DNA of 64,000 nt from Leptospira ognonensis (GCF_004770745.1 NZ_RQGD01000014.1:1-64000), one strand, 5' to 3'; shown: positions 7,989-16,863, counted from the stretch's first letter. Notes: generated from the sequence alone by a model not told the origin. Made by a program: numbers and translations.

Positions 7989-9247
7989 GGGTTTCTCTTT
8001 AGGATTGCTTCGGCTACATTCACTGCAGATAAAAAACCATCTTCATGAAAGCCATAGCGAAAGTATGCCCCTGCATAGTAGATTGGCCCCGTCTCATTCA
8101 ATTTGGGAAGTTTCTCTTGGCCAAGAGCGGCCTCTACAGAAAACAATGGGTGTTCGTATTCTATTTCTCTTATGATATGTTCTTTTTTGATCCGAGAGGG
8201 GTCATTGATAGTTACAAAATAATTTTTATTCTTCGATACACCCTGTAATTGGTTCATCCAATAGATCGTGAATGGTTGTAACTTACCGTCATTCCCTCTT
8301 GTGATCTTATAATTCCAGCTCGACCAGATGAACCTTTTTTTAGGCATATCAGACGCATCCGTATGCAATGTCGCGATGTTCTTTTGGTATTTGTATAGAG
8401 GAAGCAACTCTTGTTCTAAGGGAGTCGGATTTTTCACAAGTTTGGCAGAAGTTGGACCATGTGTTGCCATAACTACTTTATCAAAGAGTTCCGTTTTTCC
8501 ATTTTCAAGGGTTACTTTCACCTGCTTTCCTTCTCGCATCACGGAAGCAACACCCGCATTGAGGTGGATTTTATCTTTAAAATCTTTGGTGATTCTAGAG
8601 ATATATTCTCTCGAGCCACCATCGACTGTCCACCATTGGTGCTGGGTACTAAGTCCTAAAAATCCATGATTATGGAAAAACCGAACAAGCGTTTTGGCAG
8701 GGAAACTCAGCATCAAATCGGGTGGTGTCGACCAAACGGCCGAGCTCATAGGAATCAGATAATTATGAAGGATATCCTCACCATAGCCTTCTTCTCGCAT
8801 GTAACGGCCTAAGTCCCAATCATCATACTTTGCATCTGAGAGAATCTTTGGTGCATTTACATTGAAACGATTGATCTCAAGTAACATTTTAATATAGCGT
8901 GGTTTGAAAAAATTGAGTCTCTGAGCGAAAAGTCCATTCAATCCTGACCCACAAAACTCCAAGTTAGTGGGGGCATATTGCACACTAAAAGACATATCTG
9001 ATTTTTTGGTCGGTACGTTTAAGGTATTGAACAATCGAAGTAAATTTGGATAGGTTACATGATTGAAAACGATAAAGCCTGTATCAATAGGTATGAGCTT
9101 ACCATCCTCTTTTACATCAAGGGTATTTGTATGCCCGCCGATATAATCAGCTTTTTCATACAAGGTTAGATCATAGTCTTTTGCTAAAAAGTATGCGGCT
9201 CCCAAACCAGAAATACCTGTACCGATGATCGCTAATTTTTCTTTCAC
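7979..9247 (-). CDS. NAD(P)/FAD-dependent oxidoreductase (COG2907 type)
   Basis: This is a 422-residue flavoprotein. The N-terminus KLAIIGTGISGLGAAYFLAKDYDLTLYEK is a Rossmann dinucleotide fold with the acidic residue at the second strand, followed by GGHTNTLDV. The C-terminus (GPIYYAGAYFRYGFHEDGFLSAVNVAEAIL) closes the FAD site as in amine-oxidase-like proteins. It heads the trio with DUF1365 and cfa. Probable role: redox step in making or removing a modified acyl chain; this is inference from gene association. It follows pyrF by 22 bases. Confidence 0.88.
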   Translation of the reverse strand: MKEKLAIIGTGISGLGAAYFLAKDYDLTLYEKADYIGGHTNTLDVKEDGKLIPIDTGFIVFNHVTYPNLLRLFNTLNVPTKKSDMSFSVQYAPTNLEFCGSGLNGLFAQRLNFFKPRYIKMLLEINRFNVNAPKILSDAKYDDWDLGRYMREEGYGEDILHNYLIPMSSAVWSTPPDLMLSFPAKTLVRFFHNHGFLGLSTQHQWWTVDGGSREYISRITKDFKDKIHLNAGVASVMREGKQVKVTLENGKTELFDKVVMATHGPTSAKLVKNPTPLEQELLPLYKYQKNIATLHTDASDMPKKRFIWSSWNYKITRGNDGKLQPFTIYWMNQLQGVSKNKNYFVTINDPSRIKKEHIIREIEYEHPLFSVEAALGQEKLPKLNETGPIYYAGAYFRYGFHEDGFLSAVNVAEAILKRNPWN

Positions 9248-9269
9248 TAAAGAAGTCCTTTATCTATGT

Positions 9270-10100
9270 TTAGACATTGGACGAAAGAAGTTGGCTCATT
9301 TGGCTTTGAATTTCTTCGGCCTTTTTTTTCGCAAGGCTTACGAAGTCATCATTTCTTGACAATAAGGTGACACCTCTCGAAGAGTTGATGAGCGAATCTC
9401 GACCACAGGCTGCGTAGATATCCTCTAAACTGCCTCCTTGAGCCCCATAACCAGGGATCAAAAAATACATTTTTGGATGACGACGCCTCATTTCTGCAAG
9501 CTCCGCCGGATGTGTACCACCCATGACCATCCCTACCTGGCCTGGGTATTCGGCATTGAGTTTGCCGCAAAAATCAGAAACCTCTTCGTACAAATACGAA
9601 TTTGTTTTTTTAAGCACTAACTTCTGCAAGTCGGCTGAGGACGGATTTGATGTTAAACATAAAATAAAAACAAATCCGCCAAGGTCAAGATACGGAAGTA
9701 AGGAATCTCGACCCATATATGCATTCACAGTCAGGGCATCCACTTTTAAGGTTTCAAAATAATATTTGGCATATTCTTTTGCTGTGTTTGCCAGATCGCC
9801 CCTCTTCGCATCGGCCACAATCGGAATATTTTGGTTGATCTCTTTGCAATATAGAATGTATCGTTCGAATTCCAAAAAACCTCTGGAACCAAATCGCTCA
9901 AAAAAAGCAACATTGGGCTTCCATGCCGAAGCATAGCCTTGAGTGGCATCGATGATAGCCTTGGAAAATGTAAAGAGAGGTGCATCCGAAGAGAGGCAGG
10001 AGTGCGGAAGTTTCTCCCATTCTGGATCAATGCCAATGCAAAGAAGAGATTTTAACTCCTCACGTCGCGCCACGTACTTTTTAATGAATGCCGAAGACAT
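9270..10100 (-). CDS. pyrF: Orotidine 5'-phosphate decarboxylase (type 2)
   Basis: This is a 276-residue TIM-barrel enzyme producing UMP from OMP, the last step of pyrimidine synthesis. LCIGIDPEW, the catalytic DAKRGDLANTAKEYA (Asp-Lys-Asp array) and the phosphate loop IPGYGAQGG are all present, and the length suits the longer type 2 subfamily. It lies 1 base downstream of the HEXXH lipoprotein gene in a long leftward run, an unexpected place for a nucleotide gene, so it is probably expressed with that operon. Confidence 0.95.
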   Translation of the reverse strand: MSSAFIKKYVARREELKSLLCIGIDPEWEKLPHSCLSSDAPLFTFSKAIIDATQGYASAWKPNVAFFERFGSRGFLEFERYILYCKEINQNIPIVADAKRGDLANTAKEYAKYYFETLKVDALTVNAYMGRDSLLPYLDLGGFVFILCLTSNPSSADLQKLVLKKTNSYLYEEVSDFCGKLNAEYPGQVGMVMGGTHPAELAEMRRRHPKMYFLIPGYGAQGGSLEDIYAACGRDSLINSSRGVTLLSRNDDFVSLAKKKAEEIQSQMSQLLSSNV

Positions 10101-10101
10101 C

Positions 10102-10965
10102 TTATTTTACATTTCCTATTTTCTTTCTCGCACGTAACTGCTCATCAATCGATCTTTTTTTATACCTACCGTACATATGACCTGGTATCACAGTTAAACT
10201 AGTGATAGGTTTTAAGACCAAGTCTCCTATGGAGCCGCCAACATAAGTAGAATATGCTGGGGTCAAAAGGTCATAGGCATCTTCAAGCTGTTTTCTATCT
10301 TCTTTCTCGGCAAAATAAGCAAAGGCATCATTGCTTGCGCGCGCTTCATGATAAAGAGTCCCGACAAGTGGGACTGCGTATGCCATGGCGTAAGCGGTCC
10401 GATTCTTTCTTAAAGAAAAATCTTTAGCATGACCCGCTTCATGAATGACAACTGGTATGGAATCAGAATAAATATTTATCGTATTCGTAAAAGAATTATA
10501 GTGGTCGCCTCCGAGGATTCCAGCAAGCAATCTTTCGGGCAAAAACGTATAACTTAGGAGCGAAAAGATACCTACTGTATATCTTGCTAGACCGCTGATG
10601 TTTTCATTTTTTGACAATCGTTTCCATTCAGAAATGGGCGCATATTGATTGAATCTAACCTTAACATCGCGAAGGTTATTTTCTTTTATATACCTTTTCA
10701 TGTATTCTTTTGTTTCTTCTGAAATCTCATGATTTTCCATTTTCCAATTCCATAGTACTAACTTGGAAGGAAGGGAAAAAAAGTAATGTCCCGTTTTATC
10801 AATAATCCAAAAAGGCTCCCCTTCTTCGAATTGTTCTTCTCCCTCTTCGAAAGCTGGAGAAGGCAAATAGGGATTTCCATAATTATATTTTTTTTCCATG
10901 GAATAACAGCCAGAAATCAAAACCAAAATAAACAACATAACAAATATTTGAGCTAGGAATTTCAT
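10102..10965 (-). CDS. Putative zinc-protease-like lipoprotein
   Basis: This is a 287-residue protein with a signal peptide and lipobox (LISGC, Cys at about 20). VIHEAGHAKDF at about residues 169-179 is a HEXXH zinc motif, followed about 30 residues on by YHEARASNDAFAYF, a possible third ligand. The C-terminal part is rich in Gly and basic residues (GSIGDLVLKP, YGRYKKR). It is probably a periplasmic or outer-membrane metallopeptidase; family and substrate are unknown. It is spaced 1 base from both neighbours. Confidence 0.7.
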   Translation of the reverse strand: MKFLAQIFVMLFILVLISGCYSMEKKYNYGNPYLPSPAFEEGEEQFEEGEPFWIIDKTGHYFFSLPSKLVLWNWKMENHEISEETKEYMKRYIKENNLRDVKVRFNQYAPISEWKRLSKNENISGLARYTVGIFSLLSYTFLPERLLAGILGGDHYNSFTNTINIYSDSIPVVIHEAGHAKDFSLRKNRTAYAMAYAVPLVGTLYHEARASNDAFAYFAEKEDRKQLEDAYDLLTPAYSTYVGGSIGDLVLKPITSLTVIPGHMYGRYKKRSIDEQLRARKKIGNVK

Positions 10966-10966
10966 A

Positions 10967-11698
10967 TTACAGATTATCCATGATCTCTTTTATTTTGGGG
11001 TCGGTGGCAGGTTCGTTTAAAAAAGGAACGGTTGTTTTATTCGGCGTAGATGGTGTTTTGGTAACGTAACCGTTCAAACCTTCTAAAAATTGGAAATAGG
11101 CCTCGATAGCATTTCTACCCAGTTCATTGAGCTGGTCCTCCCTATTCCCTCGAAATCCAGCATAAGGAACATACCATACCAAAGGGATAATGGTAAGAAT
11201 GCTCCCCGTTAAATAACAATCAGAGATATAGGAATGGATTTGGTCAGAATAGATAAAGGTCTCTACGTTTCGCTTCCCTATTTGCACATCGACTTTAAGT
11301 TTTAGATTTACATCATTCGCATAACAATTATCAACCGACTCGAAAACAAATTCTTTCACGTCGATTTTCCCGCCTTCGGCGATGAGAAGCTGGTATTTTT
11401 CAGGTCGGATTGATAATTCTTTCCGTATTAGATAAGCAAAATCACCATATTCATTTTTTAAATCATATTCGGTCCCAAAAAATGGAATGCCTTTCGTTGT
11501 ATAAATATAAGGACTGTAAAGGGCAAATCTATCTGGAAAAGGGTGCGAAGCTACTACAGAAAGTTTTGGAAAGGTTTTGATGACTTCGTAGGGACTCTCG
11601 TTCGCAACAGGTCGGTATACGCGTATGGAAGTCGAACATTGAAAGAGAAACAAAAGTAAGAAGAAGTGGATCATTGATCGCACATATCTAAAAAACAT
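10967..11698 (-). CDS. Putative lipoprotein of unknown function
   Basis: This is a 243-residue protein with a hydrophobic leader ending in a lipobox (LFLFQC, Cys at about 21), then a beta-rich body with a hydrophobic stretch GSILTIIPLVWYVPYAG (about residues 165-181). It ends in a Pro/Thr-rich tail. It overlaps the upstream beta-barrel gene by 11 bases and precedes the HEXXH lipoprotein by 1 base, so the three envelope proteins are probably made together. No family recognised. Confidence 0.7.
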   Translation of the reverse strand: MFFRYVRSMIHFFLLLFLFQCSTSIRVYRPVANESPYEVIKTFPKLSVVASHPFPDRFALYSPYIYTTKGIPFFGTEYDLKNEYGDFAYLIRKELSIRPEKYQLLIAEGGKIDVKEFVFESVDNCYANDVNLKLKVDVQIGKRNVETFIYSDQIHSYISDCYLTGSILTIIPLVWYVPYAGFRGNREDQLNELGRNAIEAYFQFLEGLNGYVTKTPSTPNKTTVPFLNEPATDPKIKEIMDNL

Positions 11699-12965
11699 AG
11701 CTATAACCTATAAAAAAATTCGTAACGGTAAAATAACGAGAGGCTCGCAGACCATCCCCGTCCGCCTCATAAAAGGCAGAAGTTGTATACCAGTTTTGAA
11801 TTCCCAAAGCCAAAGCTTCATTGCTAAATGCTAAAAAGTTTGGTAGTTTTGATTCGTTGGCATTCCAAGTATAAGAAGTAGATCTCGCTCCAAAACTTAA
11901 CCTATGATAGTCCATTAGGATAAACGAATATATTAGATTTAAGTCTATACCCGTAATTTTCATTTCTAAAGGTTTGGCTGACTCGACTTTATAAAATTGG
12001 TTTCCTGAAATGTAGTTTCCAGATAAATCGATCAAACCATCTCGCATGTTTCGTCGTTCATATTGAAACGAGCCAAGCGTTGTATAAAACATGTCAGAAC
12101 CAAATTCTATCCGACTATTTTTTATCGCCGTTTGGTAGATGCGAAACCCGGCACTCGGAGCCACAAATTTCGCAGTCTCACTAAGATCCCCTGCTTGGTT
12201 GAGTGTGGGTGACAAAAACGAAGAATTTGTTTGCCACCCACCAACACGAAGTCCAAAATCCCAAGTGAACCATCGATCATGCTCTAAAGCCTCATGCACC
12301 TTAAACATAAATTTATGATCATACATTTCAAAACGCGTACTGTATCTCGCAAATTGCCGGCCGAAACCATAGGCGGAGTGTTCATATGAGCCGTGTACTG
12401 GTAAATTAGAATATTCGAATCCCCATTTCTTGTTTTCTGATACAAAATTTAGCTGAATAGTGGGAAGAACCGTTTCTTTTGGAGCGATCCTTCCTTTCTC
12501 TTCTATGAAAGGAAGTACAGACTCGTTCTGATAGGGAACTACGCTTCGCGGCAAATAGGGTGAACCATTCTGAAAGGCAACGCGCCCGTTATCCAAGGAC
12601 CAATCCATCCCAGATTTAAAAAAGGCTGCTGGTACATTCGCTCGAAATCCTAGCTCCCAAAACCCACCCCAAAACGATTTGTTTCCCGCATAAAATGGCG
12701 GCGGGAGTTTCTGTCTGGGATCACCTACTTCTATGATCGCTTTTTTATCCCGGGCAAAATTTCTCCTTCGGATATCCCTACTGAGATTTCGCTTTTCTTC
12801 GGCGGCTTCTGTCTCTCCTTTTTTCTCATGAGCCTCAATTTCCATGTCAAGTTCGATGGCACGGGATTCCTGGGCAACCAGTGAGATTAGAGGCAGACTA
12901 AAAAGAAGTGAAAAAATCAATCCCTTCGGCAATATAACAAAAATCATATGAAGAAGGGAGGACAT
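11688..12965 (-). CDS. Putative outer-membrane beta-barrel protein
   Basis: The frame opens at 13019, but ATG 12965 is preferred: it lies just after the speE stop and gives a signal peptide ending near SLVAQ. The 425-residue product then has a short charged coiled segment (ELDMEIEAHEKKGETEAAEEKR) followed by alternating aromatic/polar strands and ends in YVF with GYSYVF, the usual C-terminal aromatic signature of outer-membrane barrels. Function is unknown; it may be a porin or surface protein. It overlaps the next lipoprotein gene by 11 bases. Confidence 0.7.
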   Translation of the reverse strand: MSSLLHMIFVILPKGLIFSLLFSLPLISLVAQESRAIELDMEIEAHEKKGETEAAEEKRNLSRDIRRRNFARDKKAIIEVGDPRQKLPPPFYAGNKSFWGGFWELGFRANVPAAFFKSGMDWSLDNGRVAFQNGSPYLPRSVVPYQNESVLPFIEEKGRIAPKETVLPTIQLNFVSENKKWGFEYSNLPVHGSYEHSAYGFGRQFARYSTRFEMYDHKFMFKVHEALEHDRWFTWDFGLRVGGWQTNSSFLSPTLNQAGDLSETAKFVAPSAGFRIYQTAIKNSRIEFGSDMFYTTLGSFQYERRNMRDGLIDLSGNYISGNQFYKVESAKPLEMKITGIDLNLIYSFILMDYHRLSFGARSTSYTWNANESKLPNFLAFSNEALALGIQNWYTTSAFYEADGDGLRASRYFTVTNFFIGYSYVF

Positions 12966-12972
12966 GAAAATA

Positions 12973-13818
12973 CTAACCTTTTCTCTTAATATAAGCCTTT
13001 GCAAATTCAGGCAAGACAAAAGCAGATTTATGCATCTCAGGACTGTAATATTTTAATCCCTTTGGCAATCGACTAACATCTGGACTCACCTTATAAGGAT
13101 CTATCGCATTTGACATAAAGGTAAATCCTATGATTCCGGAAGGATAGCTCGGGATTGTCGTATAATAATAACCATACTCTGGAAAGATTTTCGGGATGAA
13201 TTCGAATAGAGAAGAAATGACATCTCCATGATACCAGAAGGATTCTGCTTGGGTTGCAATGATTCCAGTTGGTTTTAAGGCACCTGCCATATCTCGAAAA
13301 AATGGCTCTTTAAACAATACTTCCGCAGGTCCAACGGGGTCACTTGAGTCCACTAGAATCACATCAAAGCGACCCTTGTTTTCACGTGCGAACTTAGCTC
13401 CATCATCATAATAATGGACTACTTTCTTATCCTTCATGGCATCAGCGCATTCTGGAAAATATTTGTAACTGATATCAACGACTCCTTTGTCAATTTCACA
13501 AAGGACAACTTCTTTGACAGTCGGGTGCTTGAGTACCTCACGAACCGTTCCTCCATCACCACCTCCGATCACAAGAACAGATTCCGGATTTGGATGGCTC
13601 ATCATCGGAACATGAGCAATCATCTCATGGTAGGAATGTTCATCCTTATTTGTAACCATGGTGACACCATCAAGGGTGAACATCCGACCGAACGCTTGTG
13701 TCTCAAATATGTCAATTTTCTGAAACGGAGTCTGCAAACTCTCTAGAGTTTTTGTCACTCGGTAACTTACCGCTCTTCCCTTCTCGATTTCCAATTTTTC
13801 AGTATACCAGATCTCCAT
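12973..13818 (-). CDS. speE: Spermidine synthase
   Basis: This is a 281-residue polyamine aminopropyltransferase converting putrescine and decarboxylated SAM to spermidine. Visible signatures are WYTEKLE, DGVTMVTNKDEHSYHEM, the nucleotide loop VLVIGGGDGGTVREV, and the catalytic VDSSDPVGPAE. It is first in a leftward run of eight tightly spaced genes ending with cfa; a divergent 157-base gap separates it from the TMEM43 gene and probably holds its promoter. No speD was seen in the window. Confidence 0.95.
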   Translation of the reverse strand: MEIWYTEKLEIEKGRAVSYRVTKTLESLQTPFQKIDIFETQAFGRMFTLDGVTMVTNKDEHSYHEMIAHVPMMSHPNPESVLVIGGGDGGTVREVLKHPTVKEVVLCEIDKGVVDISYKYFPECADAMKDKKVVHYYDDGAKFARENKGRFDVILVDSSDPVGPAEVLFKEPFFRDMAGALKPTGIIATQAESFWYHGDVISSLFEFIPKIFPEYGYYYTTIPSYPSGIIGFTFMSNAIDPYKVSPDVSRLPKGLKYYSPEMHKSAFVLPEFAKAYIKRKG

Positions 13819-13975
13819 TTCCCTCTCCGCGCTTTCGCAAGCATTAGTTTATGTCAGCCTCAAACCGCCTTGGCAGAAGTGTAGTTTTTTTTCCTGACCA
13901 AAAAAGTTCTTTCCAGAATTCAGAAATCGCGTATGATTCGATAGTTTTTGAGCCATTGATTCTACAGGAGAGATT

Positions 13976-15079
13976 ATGCTGGGAAATTTTACAGAAAGTT
14001 TAAAAGGTACGGTAGGCGGTGTTGCACTCTTAATTGCTTCCTTCCCCATTTTATTTCAAAATGAGGGCTGTGCAGTAGACATTGCAAAGGGACTTGAAGA
14101 AGGCGCAGGCCTTGTCGTCAGCATTGATGCTACAAAAGACATAGCATCGCATAACGGGAAGCTTATACACGCTACCGGTGAGGCAAAAGCAGGTGCTGCC
14201 ATCTCCGACCCTGAGTTTGGCGTAGAAGTAAAAGGTCTTGTGTTAACGCGCAGTGTCGAAATGTACCAATGGGAAGAAAATTCCAAAGAAGACAGCGATA
14301 AAAAGAAAACCTATACCTACAAAAAAGATTGGTCTTCTTCTGAAATCAACTCGAGCAACTTTGAAGAACCAAACGGTCACACCAACCCATCGATGCCTTA
14401 CGAGACAAAGACTATTCGTCCAAATTCCGTAACGCTAGGGAATCTAAACTTTTCGGATGCATTGATTGATTCGATTTCTCCCAATTCCGATTTGGATTAC
14501 GACCAAGCGGATAAAAATGCCGTAAAATCAAAATTTGGTTCGAAAGCTCATCCGCAAGGAAATCAAATTTACATCGGATCCAATCCTGCTTCCCCAGCAA
14601 TTGGAGATTTAAAAATCAGCCACCGGGTTGCGTTGGAAGGAACGGCATCCATCATCGGGTCTCTCAAAGGTGATACCGTAAACCCATACAAAACCAAAAG
14701 AGATACCACCATACTCATGTTTGATTTTGGTGAAAAAGATGCCGTCACCATGTTCCAAGAAGCACAAGATGCAAACGTAGTCCGAACTTGGGTCGTTCGA
14801 GTCCTCGGATTCTTAGCTATGTTTATGGGATTCCGATTGTTGTTTGGACCAATCGCGGCAGCAGGTGGATTTATCCCCATCCTTGGTGGGATTTTAGAAA
14901 TGGGTGTAAGCATCGTTGCTGGCATCCTTGCCTTCTCCCTATCTTTTATGACGATTGCTGTTGCGTGGATCTTTTTCCGACCACTTCTGGGCATTAGCCT
15001 TCTTGTGCTGGGAATCGGAGCCTTTGTTTATCTTTACACCCAAAAAGGAAAATTTGAGAAAAACGCGCCCGCCGCGTAG
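13976..15079 (+). CDS. TMEM43 family membrane protein
   Basis: This is a 367-residue protein with an N-terminal membrane helix (residues 12-30), a large extracytoplasmic domain containing the family pattern VEVKGLVLTRSVEMYQW, and three or four helices at the C-terminus (about residues 265-350), the topology of TMEM43/LUMA (PF07787). Bacterial roles are unknown; the animal protein sits in the nuclear envelope. An AGGAGAG ribosome binding site precedes the ATG. A strong hairpin follows the stop at 15104. Confidence 0.88.
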   Translation: MLGNFTESLKGTVGGVALLIASFPILFQNEGCAVDIAKGLEEGAGLVVSIDATKDIASHNGKLIHATGEAKAGAAISDPEFGVEVKGLVLTRSVEMYQWEENSKEDSDKKKTYTYKKDWSSSEINSSNFEEPNGHTNPSMPYETKTIRPNSVTLGNLNFSDALIDSISPNSDLDYDQADKNAVKSKFGSKAHPQGNQIYIGSNPASPAIGDLKISHRVALEGTASIIGSLKGDTVNPYKTKRDTTILMFDFGEKDAVTMFQEAQDANVVRTWVVRVLGFLAMFMGFRLLFGPIAAAGGFIPILGGILEMGVSIVAGILAFSLSFMTIAVAWIFFRPLLGISLLVLGIGAFVYLYTQKGKFEKNAPAA

Positions 15080-15103
15080 CCACTAGAATCAAATTATGAA
15101 TTG

Positions 15104-15128
15104 GCAGACAGAACTCGCTTCTGTCTGC
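15104..15128 (+). terminator. 10-bp hairpin between TMEM43 and the next gene
   Basis: GCAGACAGAA and TTCTGTCTGC pair perfectly around a 5-base loop, followed by TAGTTTAAAA. The T-run is weak, so it could be a terminator for the TMEM43 gene or a structure controlling the next gene, whose ATG is only 10 bases away. Confidence 0.5.
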
Positions 15129-15138
15129 TAGTTTAAAA

Positions 15139-15582
15139 ATGAAAAAGTATTATAAAGTCTACTATCTGATTGGCTTTCTGGCCATGCCGCTGTTCATCCT
15201 TCTTCTCGTTTTCGCCTACATCCATTTAAACCAACTCGCAAGCGAAAGCCTTTATTGGAGTCATAATAAGTCCTTTGCCTTCTCCCAGGCATCCCGCGAA
15301 GGAAAGCTAATCTTGGTCTCGGTCACAAAACATCGATGTGATGGCTTGATCGGGTTGGAATGCGGCGAAGGAAAGCCTGATTTAGGGGCGTATGTTCTTT
15401 TGAATCTGATCCCATCTGATCTGGAATTTTCATCCATGATAGCGGATGACAGATTTGAAGAATTGAAAACGGGGGAATTGCCTAGGTATTATCTATTGAA
15501 TACAACGGGCGAAATCCGGTATTCCTCGAAAGAACTTCCAAGTGTGGTGGACATGCAGACTCTGCCCAAAGCAGAAAGGTAG
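15139..15582 (+). CDS. Membrane-anchored thioredoxin-fold-like protein
   Basis: This is a 147-residue protein with one N-terminal membrane helix (residues 9-30). The exported part has the order of a thioredoxin fold: FAFSQASREGKLILVSVTKHRC, then LPRYYLLNTTGEIRYSS, where thioredoxin-like proteins read W..A...A...KPILL.....C and P...FL...G. Only one cysteine lies at the active-site position (Cys near 69) and a second further on, so a CXXC redox motif is absent. No Shine-Dalgarno sequence precedes the ATG because the hairpin at 15104-15128 occupies that place; a later start at Met16 is possible. The fold is an inference. Confidence 0.6.
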   Translation: MKKYYKVYYLIGFLAMPLFILLLVFAYIHLNQLASESLYWSHNKSFAFSQASREGKLILVSVTKHRCDGLIGLECGEGKPDLGAYVLLNLIPSDLEFSSMIADDRFEELKTGELPRYYLLNTTGEIRYSSKELPSVVDMQTLPKAER

Positions 15583-15589
15583 AGACAAG

Positions 15590-15616
15590 GGCCGAGTCAT
15601 GAAAACTTCCTCGGCC
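15590..15616. terminator. Possible bidirectional terminator
   Basis: GGCCGAG and CTCGGCC form a 7-bp stem with a 13-base loop in the 55-base gap between two convergent genes. A TTTTTT run lies about 15 bases beyond on the plus side. Plausible terminator for both sides; loop size is larger than ideal. Confidence 0.45.
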
Positions 15617-15637
15617 TACTGGAATCTCACGAATTTT

Positions 15638-16123
15638 TTACGTTTCTAAACCTAAGAACTTTGCAATCGAGTTTCTATCTTTTTCTAAGCTATGTTTATG
15701 GATTTCTTCAATCGCCTTTTCTACGATGGGGGAAACAAAAAGTAAACCAGAGATCACTTCCACTTCATAACTCCTTTCCGATGCATTCGCGCCCGTACTT
15801 TGGTATACACTCTTTCCTTTAATGATAAACACATTGTCCTTACCAGGTGGGGAAATCTTAAAAACGTGAGTGTTTGTTGTGGTATCGAACGTCGATTCTT
15901 CAAGCAAGGATAGGTCAGAAAGTGCCGCCTGCAAAACAGCGGGCAAAGATCCTTCCAAACTCACTTTTCTCTTCTGGGTAATGATATTTCCTTCTTTTTT
16001 TTCCTCGATGAGTGTGACGTTTTTTAAATCTGGGAACTGATCTAAATGTTGGTATCTTTCTTCTCTCGCATGAAGGAGTTTTTCAAGCGATACGGAGAAT
16101 GCATGTGTTACTTTGTATTTCAC
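15638..16123 (-). CDS. DUF2505-like SRPBCC protein
   Basis: This is a 161-residue soluble protein starting with GTG. The beginning (YKVTHAFSVSLEKLLHAREERYQHLDQFPDLKNVTLIEEKKEGN) and the later VEVISGLLFVSPIVEKAIEEIHKHSLEKD fit DUF2505, a START-like family thought to bind hydrophobic ligands. The GTG shares its G with the TAG stop of the upstream ferritin-like gene (TAGTG), so the two are translationally coupled and perhaps work together. Function unknown. Confidence 0.72.
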   Translation of the reverse strand: MKYKVTHAFSVSLEKLLHAREERYQHLDQFPDLKNVTLIEEKKEGNIITQKRKVSLEGSLPAVLQAALSDLSLLEESTFDTTTNTHVFKISPPGKDNVFIIKGKSVYQSTGANASERSYEVEVISGLLFVSPIVEKAIEEIHKHSLEKDRNSIAKFLGLET

Positions 16124-16863
16124 TATTTTTTCTTTCCTTTCTTTTTAGCGACTGGCTTTGCTTTTTTAGGCGTTGGTTTTTTGACAGGTTTACTTACTTT
16201 TTTTGAGGCCTTCTTCGCGCTGGGCTTAGGAGTTGGAACCTTTTTCTTTGGAGCCGTTTTTTTTGCCTTTGGAAGGGTTTTTTTAGGAGTCGATTTTTTA
16301 ATCTGCGGACTAACTGGCGTTACTTCTGCAAGTAATGCCTCATCCTCCCAATAAAAAACCTGATCTGCAGGTAAAGATTGTTCCATCGCCATAGCTTGTG
16401 CAGACAATAATGAAGTATTCGCATCATTGAAGTTAGCAAGCTTTTGAAAAAGTAAGTTGATCTTCGGGTCTTGGAATTTATTTCTTATTTTCGCATAAAA
16501 ATTTCGGGCATCCTCGCCTTCACGGACAGCAAGCTCCAAGGCTTTTTTTTCGTCAGACTTAACTTCAACGTTTTTATTTCGATCTAACTTATCCATGATC
16601 TTTAGCATCGTAGAGGAATGAAATTTTTCAATTTCATTTAATTGTTTTAGATTTGGCAGTTCTTTGCCTTCTGCGTTTTTATATACTTCTCTGATGAATT
16701 TGATATGCTCATCTCCATCTAACGCAAGTTGGCTAAACAATTCGCGGATGGGTCCTTCTGGAAGCTGTTCTGATATTTTTAGATAGAATTGAAAACATTT
16801 AACTTCATGATCAATGGCAGCAGCGATTGCTTCGATAAACGTGGTTTTTTTTAGGGATTTCAT
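16123..16863 (-). CDS. Ferritin-like domain protein with histone-H1-like lysine tail
   Basis: The protein has 246 residues. Residues 1 to about 165 are a rubrerythrin/ferritin-like bundle (EAIAAAIDHEVKCFQFY, LFSQLALDGDEHIKF, then LAVREGEDARNFYAKI, FQKLANFNDANTSLL). The ExxH ligand pairs are degenerate: Gly50 stands where Glu is expected before His53, and the second pair is NDAN. Residues from about 185 are almost only Lys, Ala, Pro, Ser and Thr in KKxxPKK/PAKK units, like histone H1 or bacterial HctB-type tails. Such tails bind DNA. The product may therefore be a nucleoid-associated ferritin-like protein (inference). A possible -35 TTGACA at 16913 has a -10 (TATAAG) only 14 bases away. Confidence 0.85.
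   Translation of the reverse strand: MKSLKKTTFIEAIAAAIDHEVKCFQFYLKISEQLPEGPIRELFSQLALDGDEHIKFIREVYKNAEGKELPNLKQLNEIEKFHSSTMLKIMDKLDRNKNVEVKSDEKKALELAVREGEDARNFYAKIRNKFQDPKINLLFQKLANFNDANTSLLSAQAMAMEQSLPADQVFYWEDEALLAEVTPVSPQIKKSTPKKTLPKAKKTAPKKKVPTPKPSAKKASKKVSKPVKKPTPKKAKPVAKKKGKKK

Noticed and set aside
14569..14994. Minus-strand frame of 141 residues in the TMEM43 gene
   Set aside because: Antisense shadow of a clear family member; composition (Asn, Met, Pro, Thr) is unlike the neighbours.
16046..16354. Phe/Gly-rich, membrane-like plus-strand frame
   Set aside because: It is the antisense of the Lys/Pro/Ala tail of the ferritin-like protein, which reads as Phe, Leu and Gly on the other strand.
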